Below are positions 7,072 to 19,086 of a stretch of DNA of 19,089 nucleotides, piece after piece. Source of the stretch: DATJPD01 sp036394195 (lineage in GTDB: Bacteria; Pseudomonadota; Alphaproteobacteria; CACIAM-22H2); contig DASWFO010000277.1 in assembly GCA_036394195.1 (NCBI GenBank), positions 1-19,089 of the forward strand. The letters are read 5' to 3'. Under the pieces are notes generated by a model. The model was not told where the DNA came from. It was given only the letters and a program-made list of their open reading frames with translations, and did no database searches. Position numbers and translations under genes: made by a program. The number at the start of each line of letters is the position of its first letter. Within the stretch, counting starts at the first letter, position 1.

Positions 7072-7941
7072 GTGACCCCACGACAGGCCTTGCGCAAGCT
7101 GATCGCCGGAAAGCGCTACGTGATGGCGCCCGGCGCGTACGACACCCTGACCGCGCGGCTGGTCCAGCTTGCCGGCTTCGAGGCGGTCTATCTCACCGGC
7201 GGCGGCTACGCGCGCTCGAACGGCTATCCCGATCTCGGGCTCCTGACCATGAGCGAGATCGTGGCGTGGCTGAACCGCACCGTGGAGGCGGTCGAGATCC
7301 CGGTGATCGCCGACATGGACAACGGCTACGGCAACGCCACCAACGTGATCCGCGCCGTGCGCGAGTTCGAGAAGGCCGGTGTCGCCGGCTTCCATCTCGA
7401 GGACCAGGTGGCGCCGAAGAAATGCGGCCACTACGAGGGCAAGGCGGTGGTCACCGCCCACGAGATGACCGGCAAGATCAAGGCCGCGGTCGACACGCGG
7501 CGCGACCAGGACATGCTGATCATCGGGCGCACCGATGCGCGGGCACTCGAAGGCTTGCAGGCCGCGATCGACCGCGCGAACGCGTATCTCGAGGCCGGCG
7601 CCGACGTCGCGTTCGTCGAGGCGCCGCAGACGGTCGAGGAGATCGCCGCCATCCCCAAGGCGGTGAAGGGCCCGGTGCTGATCAACATCTTCGAAGGCGG
7701 CAAGACGCCGGTGGTGCCGGCCTCGAAGCTCGAGGCGATGGGCTACCGGATCGGGATCTATCCCTCGCAGACGCACCGCGCCGCCATCCGCGCCGCCCAG
7801 GACGTGCTGAAGCTCTTGAAGGAGCAGGACGGCGACGCCCTGCAAATGGAGGGTCGCATGGCCACCTTCGCCGACCGCGAGGCGGCGGTCGACACCAAGC
7901 GCTGGGCGGCGCTGGAGCGGAAGTATCTTTCCGAGGAGTGA
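7072..7941 (+). CDS. Isocitrate lyase/PEP mutase superfamily lyase
   Basis: A 289-aa TIM-barrel enzyme of the methylisocitrate lyase / oxaloacetate decarboxylase / carboxyphosphonoenolpyruvate mutase group. It has APGAYDTLTARLVQLAGF (19-36), YLTGGGYARS (40-49), the Mg-binding ADMDNGYGN (80-88) and HLEDQVAPKKCGH (108-120). Cys118 in K-K-C-G-H is the catalytic cysteine of true C-C lyases, so a 2-methylisocitrate- or similar acid-cleaving role is more likely than phosphonate chemistry. The frame opens earlier, with an ATG at 7057, but AGGAG at 7061-7065 sits six bases before the GTG at 7072. That GTG gives the usual family N-terminus (TPRQALRKLIAG). It follows the PrpD-family gene by 22 bases, probably in one operon: dehydration or isomerisation followed by cleavage. 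Confidence 0.88.
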   Translation: MTPRQALRKLIAGKRYVMAPGAYDTLTARLVQLAGFEAVYLTGGGYARSNGYPDLGLLTMSEIVAWLNRTVEAVEIPVIADMDNGYGNATNVIRAVREFEKAGVAGFHLEDQVAPKKCGHYEGKAVVTAHEMTGKIKAAVDTRRDQDMLIIGRTDARALEGLQAAIDRANAYLEAGADVAFVEAPQTVEEIAAIPKAVKGPVLINIFEGGKTPVVPASKLEAMGYRIGIYPSQTHRAAIRAAQDVLKLLKEQDGDALQMEGRMATFADREAAVDTKRWAALERKYLSEE

Positions 7942-8009
7942 CCGTCGGTTCCCCTCGTGGTCGAAGCGGTATACAGACCCGGCGGACGGAAGCGCGGGGC
8001 GAAGCAGCG

Positions 8010-8516
8010 ATGAGCGGTCGCGGGTTGGATTTCTACGTCGTTTTTGGCGCGAAAGTCGGCGAGGGCGGTGTGCCTAGCGGCACCTTGCGCCGGCGCGTCG
8101 AGGGCGCATTTGCATTAGGCGGATCGAGACCAGAATCGCGTTATCTGGTGACCGGCGGCCTGGGGCGGCATCCGCCGGCCGAGGCGGATGTCATGGCGCG
8201 GCTGCTCATCGAACTCGGCGTTCCGGTGGACCAGATTATCCTGGAGCGCGAAGGCCTCGATACGCTTTCATCTGCCCGCATCTGTGCGGGCATTCTTGCG
8301 TCCCGCGGCGATGTCGCCCGGACGATCGTCTGTTCCAGCCCGTATCACAATTTTCGCTGTCATATGTTGCTGCGGATGATGGGAATACAAGCTGAGCGGG
8401 GCGCGATGCCGAGCGACCGGCCGGCGCTCGGGGTCGCGAAGTGGCTTTTTTATTGTCTACGTGAGGTTGTAGCACTACCTTACGACTTACTTCTGGTAGT
8501 CATGAGGGCGATCTGA
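8010..8516 (+). CDS. YdcF-like DUF218 domain protein
   Basis: A 168-aa protein that is essentially one DUF218 domain. The pattern is visible in order: VVFGAKVGEGGVPSGTLRRR (10-29), YLVTGGLG (45-52) with the acidic Glu58 and Asp60, IILEREGLDTLSSAR (76-90), and VCSSPYHNFRCHML (107-120) with the conserved His113 and Arg116. Unlike SanA and ElyC it has no N-terminal membrane segment, though the tail LPYDLLLVVMRAI is hydrophobic. DUF218 proteins bind or process nucleotide-like ligands or affect the envelope; the function here is unknown. The frame is open far upstream through the lyase gene, but the ATG at 8010 matches the domain start. Codon use shifts to lower G+C near the end. A TATACA at 7970-7975 could be a -10 box, but I see no good -35. 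Confidence 0.75.
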   Translation: MSGRGLDFYVVFGAKVGEGGVPSGTLRRRVEGAFALGGSRPESRYLVTGGLGRHPPAEADVMARLLIELGVPVDQIILEREGLDTLSSARICAGILASRGDVARTIVCSSPYHNFRCHMLLRMMGIQAERGAMPSDRPALGVAKWLFYCLREVVALPYDLLLVVMRAI

Positions 8517-8543
8517 GGAATCCAAAACTCATAGGGGGCGACC

Positions 8544-10307
8544 ATGTTGCGCAGGCAAGCCGGTTGGCGTCTGTATTTCGCTGTTTTCGCCGTTGCGGTC
8601 GCGCCATGGATCAGTTGCAGCACAACGGCTCGTGCCGAAGACGACAAGACTAAATTCGAGCGCGCAGAGAAGGCCGTCTCTCTCCTGCAGCAGGTTTGCC
8701 TGAGCAATTATCAGGCATCGGCCGGTCTCAACATCAATGCCGACGTTGGATCGCTGAAGAAAATCTTCACCGCCGGCATCAAAGGCAATGTGAGCGCCAA
8801 AGCCGTCGCCGAACAGGTGCGCGGCGCCGTCGATTTCATCGATGAGAAGCTCAAGAAGGATCAAAACGACGCCATTCGTGCGTGCATGGCACCGTATATC
8901 AAAGAGATCGTGGATTCGGTGCTGGTGTCGAGCAGCCGCCCGTTGATCAGGCTGCGGTTCAAATACGCGTTCGCGGCCGATCCGGCGACCGACAGCTATT
9001 TCCTTCTGGACCGCCTCTACCTGCAGGTGAGCTCGACCCCGCAATTCACGAGTCTCGATGACATCATTCTTCGCCAACCGGATGGTTGGTTTAGCGAAGG
9101 GATCGAGATGCCGAAGACTGCCGAGACCTTGGAGGCGTGGATGTACCGGCAGGTTAAGGAGGGGGTGAATGTGGTTGGGAAGGCACCCAATACGCACGTC
9201 TGCTTCACGGCTAAGAATCCCGCGCCAACCGGCACGGATCAACGCTTGTCGCGGCTGCTTTGCCAGGAATCCGTCGGATGCGAGTTCGACAACCTCGACG
9301 GCAAATGGCTGAGCCAATGCCCGGCGCAGTCCAAGTCCGGTTTTCTCTCGCCGTCTCGACTGATTTCGACCGCCCACGCGCAGACCGCGCCGAGCCGCGC
9401 CTGGTGGGTGCCGTCGGTGGACAATCTCGACGAACGCTGGCAGTCCGGTGACCTCATCGGAACCGGATTTACCCTGTTCTCGGTCATATCGGACAATCTC
9501 ACCCGATACGAGGCTGACGCATATACTTACGCCGTCAGCGTCAACGGCACGCCGGTCCTGATCGATGGCCTGCCGCCTCAGACGGTGGTCCAGAAGCTCA
9601 AACCCGATCTCACCGCCCCGCGCGTCAAGTCGTTCTATTTTCAGCGCGCCGTAAACATTCCCGATCAAGCCCGCACCGCCGCACCGGGCCGCGTTCAGCT
9701 GCTCTTCGGACTTCAGAATCTCAATTTCGCCGGCGTGAACGGCGGATGCGACGCGATTGCGATCACGATCCGCCTGTACCGCAACGGCCAGCCGCTGGAT
9801 CGTCAATTTTCAATTGCACGTCCCTATGTTGCATTGCGCGACGCACCTCTGGAAGAGCAAACGACCGACGGCGCGGAGTTCGCTTGGCAGGGCTGGTACG
9901 TGCGTCCGAACCGAACCTACGATCGCGAAGTGTTCATCAAATCGCTGGAAGTCAAATCGACCGCGGACCGCGGCGAGATGGATCGCGCACGCGAGACCAT
10001 GAAGCAATTGAAGCGCGACTTCGATCGTCTGGAGGCATATTCGTCGGGCGAACGTCTCGTGGGGGTGATCCGGCCGCCTCTTTCGAATAATGCCTTTGGA
10101 CTTGCGGTTGGTCTGGTCGAACCAAGCCAGCAGATCCGGTTCACGTTCGACACCCAAACCGCAAGCCGCCTTAAGGCCGACGTCCTGGATCTCCGGAAGC
10201 GGGCCGACGCGCAGCGGGTCATCGAGCCGAGCACGTTCGTATACACGGTGAATAAGGCGACTGAATCCCCGCCAGGCGTCTGTGCGGCGCCGCCGCGGGG
10301 AATATAA
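8544..10307 (+). CDS. Exported protein of unknown function, 587 aa
   Basis: I do not recognise the family. The ATG at 8544 has AGGGGG at 8533-8538, five bases upstream. Residues 1-31 are a Sec signal peptide (RRQ n-region, core YFAVFAVAVAPWI, cleavage after TTARA). Residues about 35-128 form a distinct helical region with paired cysteines (Cys52 in QQVCLSNYQ, Cys114 in IRACMAPYIK). The middle holds a cysteine cluster (RLLCQESVGCEFD and LSQCPAQ) that could form disulfides in the periplasm. Later parts look beta-rich, with a predicted helical or coiled stretch near 475-500 (EMDRARETMKQLKRDFDRLE). It lies 27 bases after the DUF218 gene, probably in one transcript. G+C is lower than in the housekeeping genes. 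A membrane anchor beyond the signal is not seen. Confidence 0.75.
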   Translation: MLRRQAGWRLYFAVFAVAVAPWISCSTTARAEDDKTKFERAEKAVSLLQQVCLSNYQASAGLNINADVGSLKKIFTAGIKGNVSAKAVAEQVRGAVDFIDEKLKKDQNDAIRACMAPYIKEIVDSVLVSSSRPLIRLRFKYAFAADPATDSYFLLDRLYLQVSSTPQFTSLDDIILRQPDGWFSEGIEMPKTAETLEAWMYRQVKEGVNVVGKAPNTHVCFTAKNPAPTGTDQRLSRLLCQESVGCEFDNLDGKWLSQCPAQSKSGFLSPSRLISTAHAQTAPSRAWWVPSVDNLDERWQSGDLIGTGFTLFSVISDNLTRYEADAYTYAVSVNGTPVLIDGLPPQTVVQKLKPDLTAPRVKSFYFQRAVNIPDQARTAAPGRVQLLFGLQNLNFAGVNGGCDAIAITIRLYRNGQPLDRQFSIARPYVALRDAPLEEQTTDGAEFAWQGWYVRPNRTYDREVFIKSLEVKSTADRGEMDRARETMKQLKRDFDRLEAYSSGERLVGVIRPPLSNNAFGLAVGLVEPSQQIRFTFDTQTASRLKADVLDLRKRADAQRVIEPSTFVYTVNKATESPPGVCAAPPRGI

Positions 10308-10319
10308 CCGTTTTCCCCC

Positions 10320-10583
10320 TCATCGGCGGCGCAGCCGTGTGGCGTTGCGGCGCGCGGCGCGATGCCAGGGGGCCAGCAGCGACGCGGGCCCGGCGCGCCG
10401 CGACAGCGCGCGCCGGCCCGTCTGCCCGGCGGCGGTGAGCTTTTCCGCCATCATTCGCCCATATTCCATCGGGCTGCAGCGGCCGGTGGCCATCAGGTAG
10501 GTGCGCCGCGCGATGGTTTCGGCGGAGGCGACCGCGAGTTCGACCATCATCAGCGGCAGGGACGAACGGCGTCTGCGTCTCAT
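10320..10583 (-). CDS. Small basic hypothetical protein, 87 aa
   Basis: The gene is supported by an ideal Shine-Dalgarno sequence, GGAGGAG (complement of 10588-10594), four bases before the ATG. The protein starts with RRRRR and has a helical middle, VELAVASAETIARRTYLMAT, followed by CSPMEYGRMMAEKLTAA and a very arginine-rich tail. The middle resembles small phasin-like proteins that coat polyhydroxyalkanoate granules, but that is a weak impression; a nucleic-acid-binding role is as likely given the charge. It ends 12 bases from the stop of the convergent exported protein. It is divergent from the HTH-like gene, with 199 bases between them that can hold promoters for both. Confidence 0.65.
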   Translation of the reverse strand: MRRRRRSSLPLMMVELAVASAETIARRTYLMATGRCSPMEYGRMMAEKLTAAGQTGRRALSRRAGPASLLAPWHRAARRNATRLRRR

Positions 10584-10732
10584 CGGACTCCTCCGGTGTT
10601 CAGAGGCGAGGAAACCGGATCAACGGCCGGTCGAGCCGATCGTTCCCGCCGGTGTTATGCCGATGGTTATCCAGGGGGCATGGCCGCGGCGGGTGTTAAG
10701 GTCGCCGCGTCCCCGTGGAGCGAAGTTTGCAT

Positions 10733-10751
10733 GTCACGGGCTTGACGTGAC
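10733..10751. promoter_or_regulatory. Inverted repeat upstream of the HTH-like gene
   Basis: GTCACG (10733-10738) and CGTGAC (10746-10751) are a perfect 6-bp inverted repeat separated by seven bases, 32 bases before the ATG of the HTH-like gene. Size and place fit an operator for self-regulation or control of the divergent small gene. A chance repeat of this size in G+C-rich DNA is quite possible. Confidence 0.3.
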
Positions 10752-10782
10752 GAGGCACGAGAGGGTCTTAACGGGGGTTGTC

Positions 10783-10983
10783 ATGGCGGATCCAAGAGAG
10801 CAGGTCATTCGCGCCACGCTGGTCGAGCGGATGGCCAAAATCATCAAGCGGCAGGGTTACACCGAGCGCCACCTCGAGCAGGTCCTGCGGGCGAGTCCGG
10901 ACCGGGCCAAGGCCATTCATGGCGGCCAGCTCGATCAGTTCTCGACCGACGAGCTCCGCCGCATGATCACCGTGCTCGAATAG
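10783..10983 (+). CDS. Small XRE/HTH_37-like DNA-binding protein, 66 aa
   Basis: The protein is only 66 aa. Its pattern follows a single helix-turn-helix domain of the HigA/XRE type: VERMAKIIKRQGYTERHLEQ, then LRASPDRAKAIHGGQLDQFS and DELRRMITVLE. The element G-x-L-x-x-F-S just before the last helix is typical of HTH_37 antitoxin-like regulators. GGGGG at 10773-10777 lies five bases before the ATG. The frame is open upstream to 10501 with no domain content, so the start at 10783 is preferred. No toxin gene is next to it, so it is either a stand-alone regulator or an orphan antitoxin. It converges with uvrA across a stretch of REP-like hairpins. Confidence 0.6.
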   Translation: MADPREQVIRATLVERMAKIIKRQGYTERHLEQVLRASPDRAKAIHGGQLDQFSTDELRRMITVLE

Positions 10984-11016
10984 CCGGCAGCGGCGCTAAG
11001 AGCGGCTTTCTTTCTT

Positions 11017-11132
11017 CGTCATTCCCGCGCAAGCGGGAATCCATGGCTCCACTTGCACGCTGGATGCCCGGCGCGCTGCGTCGCCGGCCTTCGGGCCGCC
11101 GACGGCGCGAAGGAGGGGGCGCCGGCATGACG
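11017..11132. repeat. REP-like pair between HTH-like gene and uvrA
   Basis: The first unit (11017-11046) is CGTC, a perfect 8-bp stem ATTCCCGC / GCGGGAAT closed by a GCAA tetraloop, then CCATGG. The second, inverted unit (11060-11132) is CTGG, arms ATGCCCGGCGC / GCGCCGGCAT (one bulged C), then GACG. Its interior carries a further hairpin, CGGCC-TTCG-GGCCG at 11085-11098, framed by CGTCG / CGACG. It fills the gap between two convergent genes and could stop transcription from both sides. Confidence 0.75.
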
Positions 11133-11160
11133 CCATGGGATGCGCCCGATCCGATCGGCG

Positions 11161-14016
<2,856 letters not shown>

Positions 14017-14039
14017 GATGGTTCAATATTGCTGCCGCA

Positions 14040-14045
14040 AATATA
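14040..14045 (-). promoter_or_regulatory. Candidate uvrA -10 box
   Basis: On the minus strand TATATT at 14045-14040 matches the -10 consensus at five of six places and would start transcription about 17 bases before the uvrA ATG. The -35 region (CGCTTT at 17-base spacing) is poor. The sequence GTTC-N7-CTGC at 14021-14035 is only half of the alphaproteobacterial LexA box GTTC-N7-GTTC. Confidence 0.35.
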
Positions 14046-14096
14046 GGGTGCGGCGGCGCTAAAAGCGACCGTGATGGTGCGCGGTAATTGAGCAAG

Positions 14097-14116
14097 GCTG
14101 CCCTGCAACGGGCAGC
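14097..14116. other. Perfect 7-bp hairpin in the uvrA-ssb gap
   Basis: GCTGCCC and GGGCAGC enclose a TGCAAC loop. It lies in the 309-base gap 14017-14325 between the divergent uvrA and ssb, upstream of both candidate promoters, so it could be a protein-binding palindrome. The remainder of this gap holds the two candidate promoters and a REP-like pair; I see no gene in it. Confidence 0.4.
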
Positions 14117-14176
14117 GATTTGGCGCGCAAAATCGGGGTTTTCCACATGTCCCGCGTCATGCCGGTGCAACAAACA

Positions 14177-14205
14177 TTGGCGGTTCAGGGGCGGCGGGCT
14201 ACATT
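14177..14205 (+). promoter_or_regulatory. Candidate ssb promoter
   Basis: TTGGCG (14177-14182), a 17-base spacer and TACATT (14200-14205) form a moderate sigma-70-like promoter. Transcription would start near 14212, just before the REP-like pair at 14215, which would then sit in the ssb leader RNA. The match is four of six at -10 and three of six at -35. Confidence 0.35.
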
Positions 14206-14214
14206 TCGGTGACT

Positions 14215-14290
14215 CGTCATGCCCCGGCTCGTCCGGGGCATCCATCCGGGCCGGTCGACCATGGATGCCCCGCCTTCGCGGGGCATGACG
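14215..14290. repeat. REP-like pair upstream of ssb
   Basis: Two mirrored units. The first is CGTC, stem ATGCCCCGG / CCGGGGCAT with a CTCGT loop, then CCAT (to 14245). The second is ATGG (14261), stem ATGCCCCGC / GCGGGGCAT with a CTTC loop, then GACG (to 14290). The 15-base spacer includes the palindrome GGTCGACC at 14253-14260. The whole element is one near-perfect long inverted repeat. It ends 35 bases before the ssb start codon. Confidence 0.8.
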
Positions 14291-14325
14291 GAGTAAAGAC
14301 CGGTATTCTCATCGAGGGGAGCCAC

Positions 14326-14826
14326 ATGGCGGGCAGCGTCAACAAGGTCATTCTCATCGGCAATCTCGGGCGCGACCCCGAAGTCCGCACGTTCCAGAAC
14401 GGCGGCAAGGTCTGCAACCTGTCGATCGCCACCTCCGAAACCTGGAAGGATAAATCGAGCGGCGAGCGCAAGGAGAAGACCGAGTGGCACCGCGTCTCGA
14501 TCTACAACGAGCGCCTGGCCGACGTCGCCGAGAAATACCTCAAGAAGGGTGCCAAGGTGTACATCGAGGGCCAGCTGGAGACCCGCAAATACACCGACCA
14601 GTCGGGCCAGGAGAAATACACGACCGAGGTCGTGCTGCGGCAGTTCCGCGGCGAGCTCACCATGCTCGACGGCCGCGGCGGCGGTGGGGGCGGCGGTGGC
14701 GCGCCCGAGGATGATTTCGGCGGCCCCGGCGGTGGCGGCCCAGGTGGCGGCTCTGGCGGCGGCCCGTCCGGCGGCTCCCGAGGCGGCCGCAAGTCCGACA
14801 TCCTCGACGACGACGTGCCGTTCTGA
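14326..14826 (+). CDS. ssb: Single-stranded DNA-binding protein
   Basis: SSB coats single-stranded DNA in replication, recombination and repair. The protein is 166 aa. Residues 1-115 form the OB fold, beginning SVNKVILIGNLGRDPEVR, with WHRVSIYNERLADVAEKYL (54-72) and VYIEGQLETRKY (78-89). Residues 117-155 are a long glycine-rich linker, and the tail DILDDDVPF gives the acidic tip that recruits other replication proteins. The start is supported by GAGGGGAG at 14314-14321 and the family N-terminus; the frame is open upstream through the REP-like element but that is not coding. It is divergent from uvrA and precedes gyrA by 526 bases. Confidence 0.97.
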   Translation: MAGSVNKVILIGNLGRDPEVRTFQNGGKVCNLSIATSETWKDKSSGERKEKTEWHRVSIYNERLADVAEKYLKKGAKVYIEGQLETRKYTDQSGQEKYTTEVVLRQFRGELTMLDGRGGGGGGGGAPEDDFGGPGGGGPGGGSGGGPSGGSRGGRKSDILDDDVPF

Positions 14827-14837
14827 TACCCCACTCT

Positions 14838-14946
14838 CGTCACCCCGGCGCCAAATCCTTCGCGCCGGTCGGCGGCCTGACCGCGCCAAACCGCGTTTCG
14901 CGGTTTGCGCTTGCCGGCGATCCAGCGCAAAGCCGCCGGGGTCCAG
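14838..14946. repeat. Long REP-like unit downstream of ssb
   Basis: CGTC is followed by arms ACCCCGGCG (14842-14850) and CGCCGGGGT (14934-14942), a perfect 9-bp pair 83 bases apart, then CCAG. Inside is a strong hairpin, AAACCGCG-TTT-CGCGGTTT (14888-14906), continued by GCGC on both sides with one bulged base. It starts 12 bases after the ssb stop and probably marks the end of that transcript. It opens the 526-base gap 14827-15352. Confidence 0.65.
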
Positions 14947-15051
14947 TCTTAATCTCACAACCGCAGACGTCGCAGATTAGGCGCACAGGTCCCGGAGGTT
15001 GCGGGTGTGACGTTCTCACCGTTTCCTTGGCGCGCTCTGCGGTGAAATCCT

Positions 15052-15079
15052 CTGGATGCCGGCTTTCGCCGGCATGACG
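15052..15079. repeat. Single inverted REP-like unit
   Basis: CTGG, a perfect 8-bp stem ATGCCGGC / GCCGGCAT with a TTTC loop, then GACG. It has the same edges as the other REP-like units in the window. Twelve bases after its edge comes a nearby run of six T (15088-15093), too far away to make it a standard terminator. Confidence 0.7.
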
Positions 15080-15092
15080 CAGCGGGGTTTTT

Positions 15093-15199
15093 TGGCCCGC
15101 GAGGGCCATGGTTTTGATCAATACCGCGGCGCTGTTTTCGGGCCGCTTTGGCGGCTCGAAAACGCCTGCTAAATCGCTGCTTCGAAAGCCGTTTTTCGA
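15093..15199 (+). other. Cluster of strong hairpins upstream of gyrA
   Basis: Three hairpins follow each other. The first is TGGCCC-GCGA-GGGCCA (15093-15108, perfect). The second is a 12-bp stem at 15135-15162, arms TTTTCGGGCCGC and GCGGCTCGAAAA with one G-U pair and a TTTG loop. The third is TCGAAA / TTTCGA at 15182-15199. None ends in a T-run. They are in the 526-base gap between ssb and gyrA, with no convincing gene. Depending on where gyrA transcription begins, they are upstream DNA sites or a structured leader. Confidence 0.5.
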
Positions 15200-15221
15200 C
15201 TCCGATTCGGGCACGCAAAGA

Positions 15222-15250
15222 TTGCTCGCACCTGCGATAAAAGCTAAATT
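15222..15250 (+). promoter_or_regulatory. Candidate gyrA promoter
   Basis: TTGCTC (15222-15227), 17 bases, TAAATT (15245-15250) would start transcription near 15257, about 96 bases before the gyrA start. The -10 matches four of six and the -35 three of six. This is the only A+T-rich stretch in the second half of the gap (GATAAAAGCTAAATT), which favours it. Confidence 0.35.
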
Positions 15251-15352
15251 CTTGGGCGCTTCGGACTCGGCTGGCGCCGCCTGTCGCGGCCCTGCTTTCC
15301 CGCCCGCGTCCATTCGCTCCGCGACCCAATCCAAAAGAGAACAGTACCTCAC

Positions 15353-18212
<2,860 letters not shown>

Positions 18213-18220
<8 letters not shown>

Positions 18221-18791
18221 CCCGAAGATCGGCGTTTATCCGGGCACGTTCGACCCGTGCACGAACGGCCACCTCGACATCATCGGGCGCGCCGCGGCGA
18301 TCGTCGACCGGCTCGTCGTCGGCGTCGCGGTCAACGCCGGCAAGGGACCGCTGTTCTCGCTCGACGAGCGGGTGGCGATGGTGCGCGAGGAGGTCCAGCA
18401 CCTGAAGGGCGGGGTCGCCGGCCGCATCGACGTCCAGCCGTTCCAGACCCTGCTCATGCATTTCGCCCAGTCGGTGAAGGCGAACATCATCGTGCGCGGC
18501 CTGCGCGCCGTGTCCGACTTCGAATACGAGTTCCAGATGGCCGGCATGAACCGCCGCCTCAACCCGAACGTCGACACCGTGTTCTTGATGGCGTCGGAAT
18601 CGCAGCAATTCGTCTCGTCGCGGTTCGTGAAGGAGATCGCCAGGCTCGGCGGCGACATCTCGAGCTTCGTCAGCCCGCGGGTGGTGGCCCGGATCCAGGC
18701 GGCGATCGCCCATGGCGGCCCCAACGCCAAGCCGGCCGACGACGGCATCGGCACCACCCTCCCCAACCCCAGCTCCCGCCCCCCGATCTAA
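18213..18791 (+). CDS. coaD: Phosphopantetheine adenylyltransferase
   Basis: CoaD transfers AMP from ATP to 4'-phosphopantetheine, the second-last step of coenzyme A synthesis. The protein is 192 aa. It has GTFDPCTNGH (11-20), the nucleotidyltransferase motif with His20, then the RGLRAVSDFEYE motif (95-106) and SSRFVKE (135-141). The family usually has 160-170 residues; the last 25 or so (GGPNAKPADDG onward, Pro- and Ser-rich) are an extra tail. GGAGG at 18203-18207, inside the end of gyrA, is five bases before the ATG at 18213. The eight-base overlap with gyrA means co-transcription and probably coupled translation. Confidence 0.96.
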
Positions 18792-18796
18792 AATCC

Positions 18797-18899
18797 CGCT
18801 TTACCTTCCCGCCTTTCTTACCCTCCGCCTTTCCCTCCTTTCCCTCCTTTTCCCGCCCCCTTGCTCCCTTCTGATTCCCTCCCCCCTTGCGGGGGAGGG
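18797..18899 (+). other. Polypyrimidine tract ending in a GC-rich hairpin
   Basis: After the coaD stop, bases 18797-18886 are about nine-tenths C and T on the plus strand, including three copies of a nine-base unit (CCTTTCCCT, CCTTTCCCT, CCTTTTCCC at 18828-18854). It runs into a perfect 9-bp hairpin, CCCTCCCCC / GGGGGAGGG with loop CTTGC (18877-18899), followed by TTAGGGTGGGG. That last part is a common intergenic repeat type in alphaproteobacteria and differs from the REP-like family above. It may end the gyrA-coaD transcript. Confidence 0.5.
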
Positions 18900-18965
18900 T
18901 TAGGGTGGGGGGTGAGGGAAAGCACGCCGTCCAGGGATTGAGACCAACCCGACCCGCCGCCGAGG

Positions 18966-18994
18966 TAGACAGCGCCCGCCCGCGGCCTTAGAAC
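18966..18994 (+). promoter_or_regulatory. Candidate tRNA-Lys promoter
   Basis: TAGACA (18966-18971) matches the -35 consensus at five of six places. After 17 bases, TAGAAC (18989-18994) matches the -10 at four of six. Transcription would start near 19001, about 11 bases before the mature tRNA. Confidence 0.45.
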
Positions 18995-19011
18995 CTGCGA
19001 GACCAAGCGAA

Positions 19012-19086
19012 GAGCCCGTAGCTCAGCGGTAGAGCATCTGACTTTTAATCAGAGGGTCGTGGGTTCGAACCCCACCGGGCTCACCA
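19012..19086 (+). tRNA. tRNA-Lys (anticodon TTT)
   Basis: A complete cloverleaf is visible. The acceptor arms GAGCCCG and CGGGCTC (19012-19018, 19076-19082) pair fully. The D stem is GCTC / GAGC and the anticodon stem TCTGA / TCAGA around loop CTTTTAA, with TTT at 19044-19046. The T arm is GTGGG-TTCGAAC-CCCAC, followed by discriminator A and an encoded CCA (19084-19086). The anticodon UUU reads AAA and AAG lysine codons. Confidence 0.97.

Noticed and set aside
7266..8009. Upstream extension of the DUF218 frame through the lyase gene
   Set aside because: It is out of frame with the conserved lyase, and the DUF218 domain starts right at the ATG at 8010.
14021..14035. LexA (SOS) box between uvrA and ssb
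   Set aside because: Only one GTTC half-site is present; the second half reads CTGC where GTTC is expected.
15052..15107. Intrinsic terminator formed by the REP-like hairpin and the T6 run
   Set aside because: The stem ends at 15075 and the T-run begins at 15088, too far apart; the next hairpin comes after the T-run instead.
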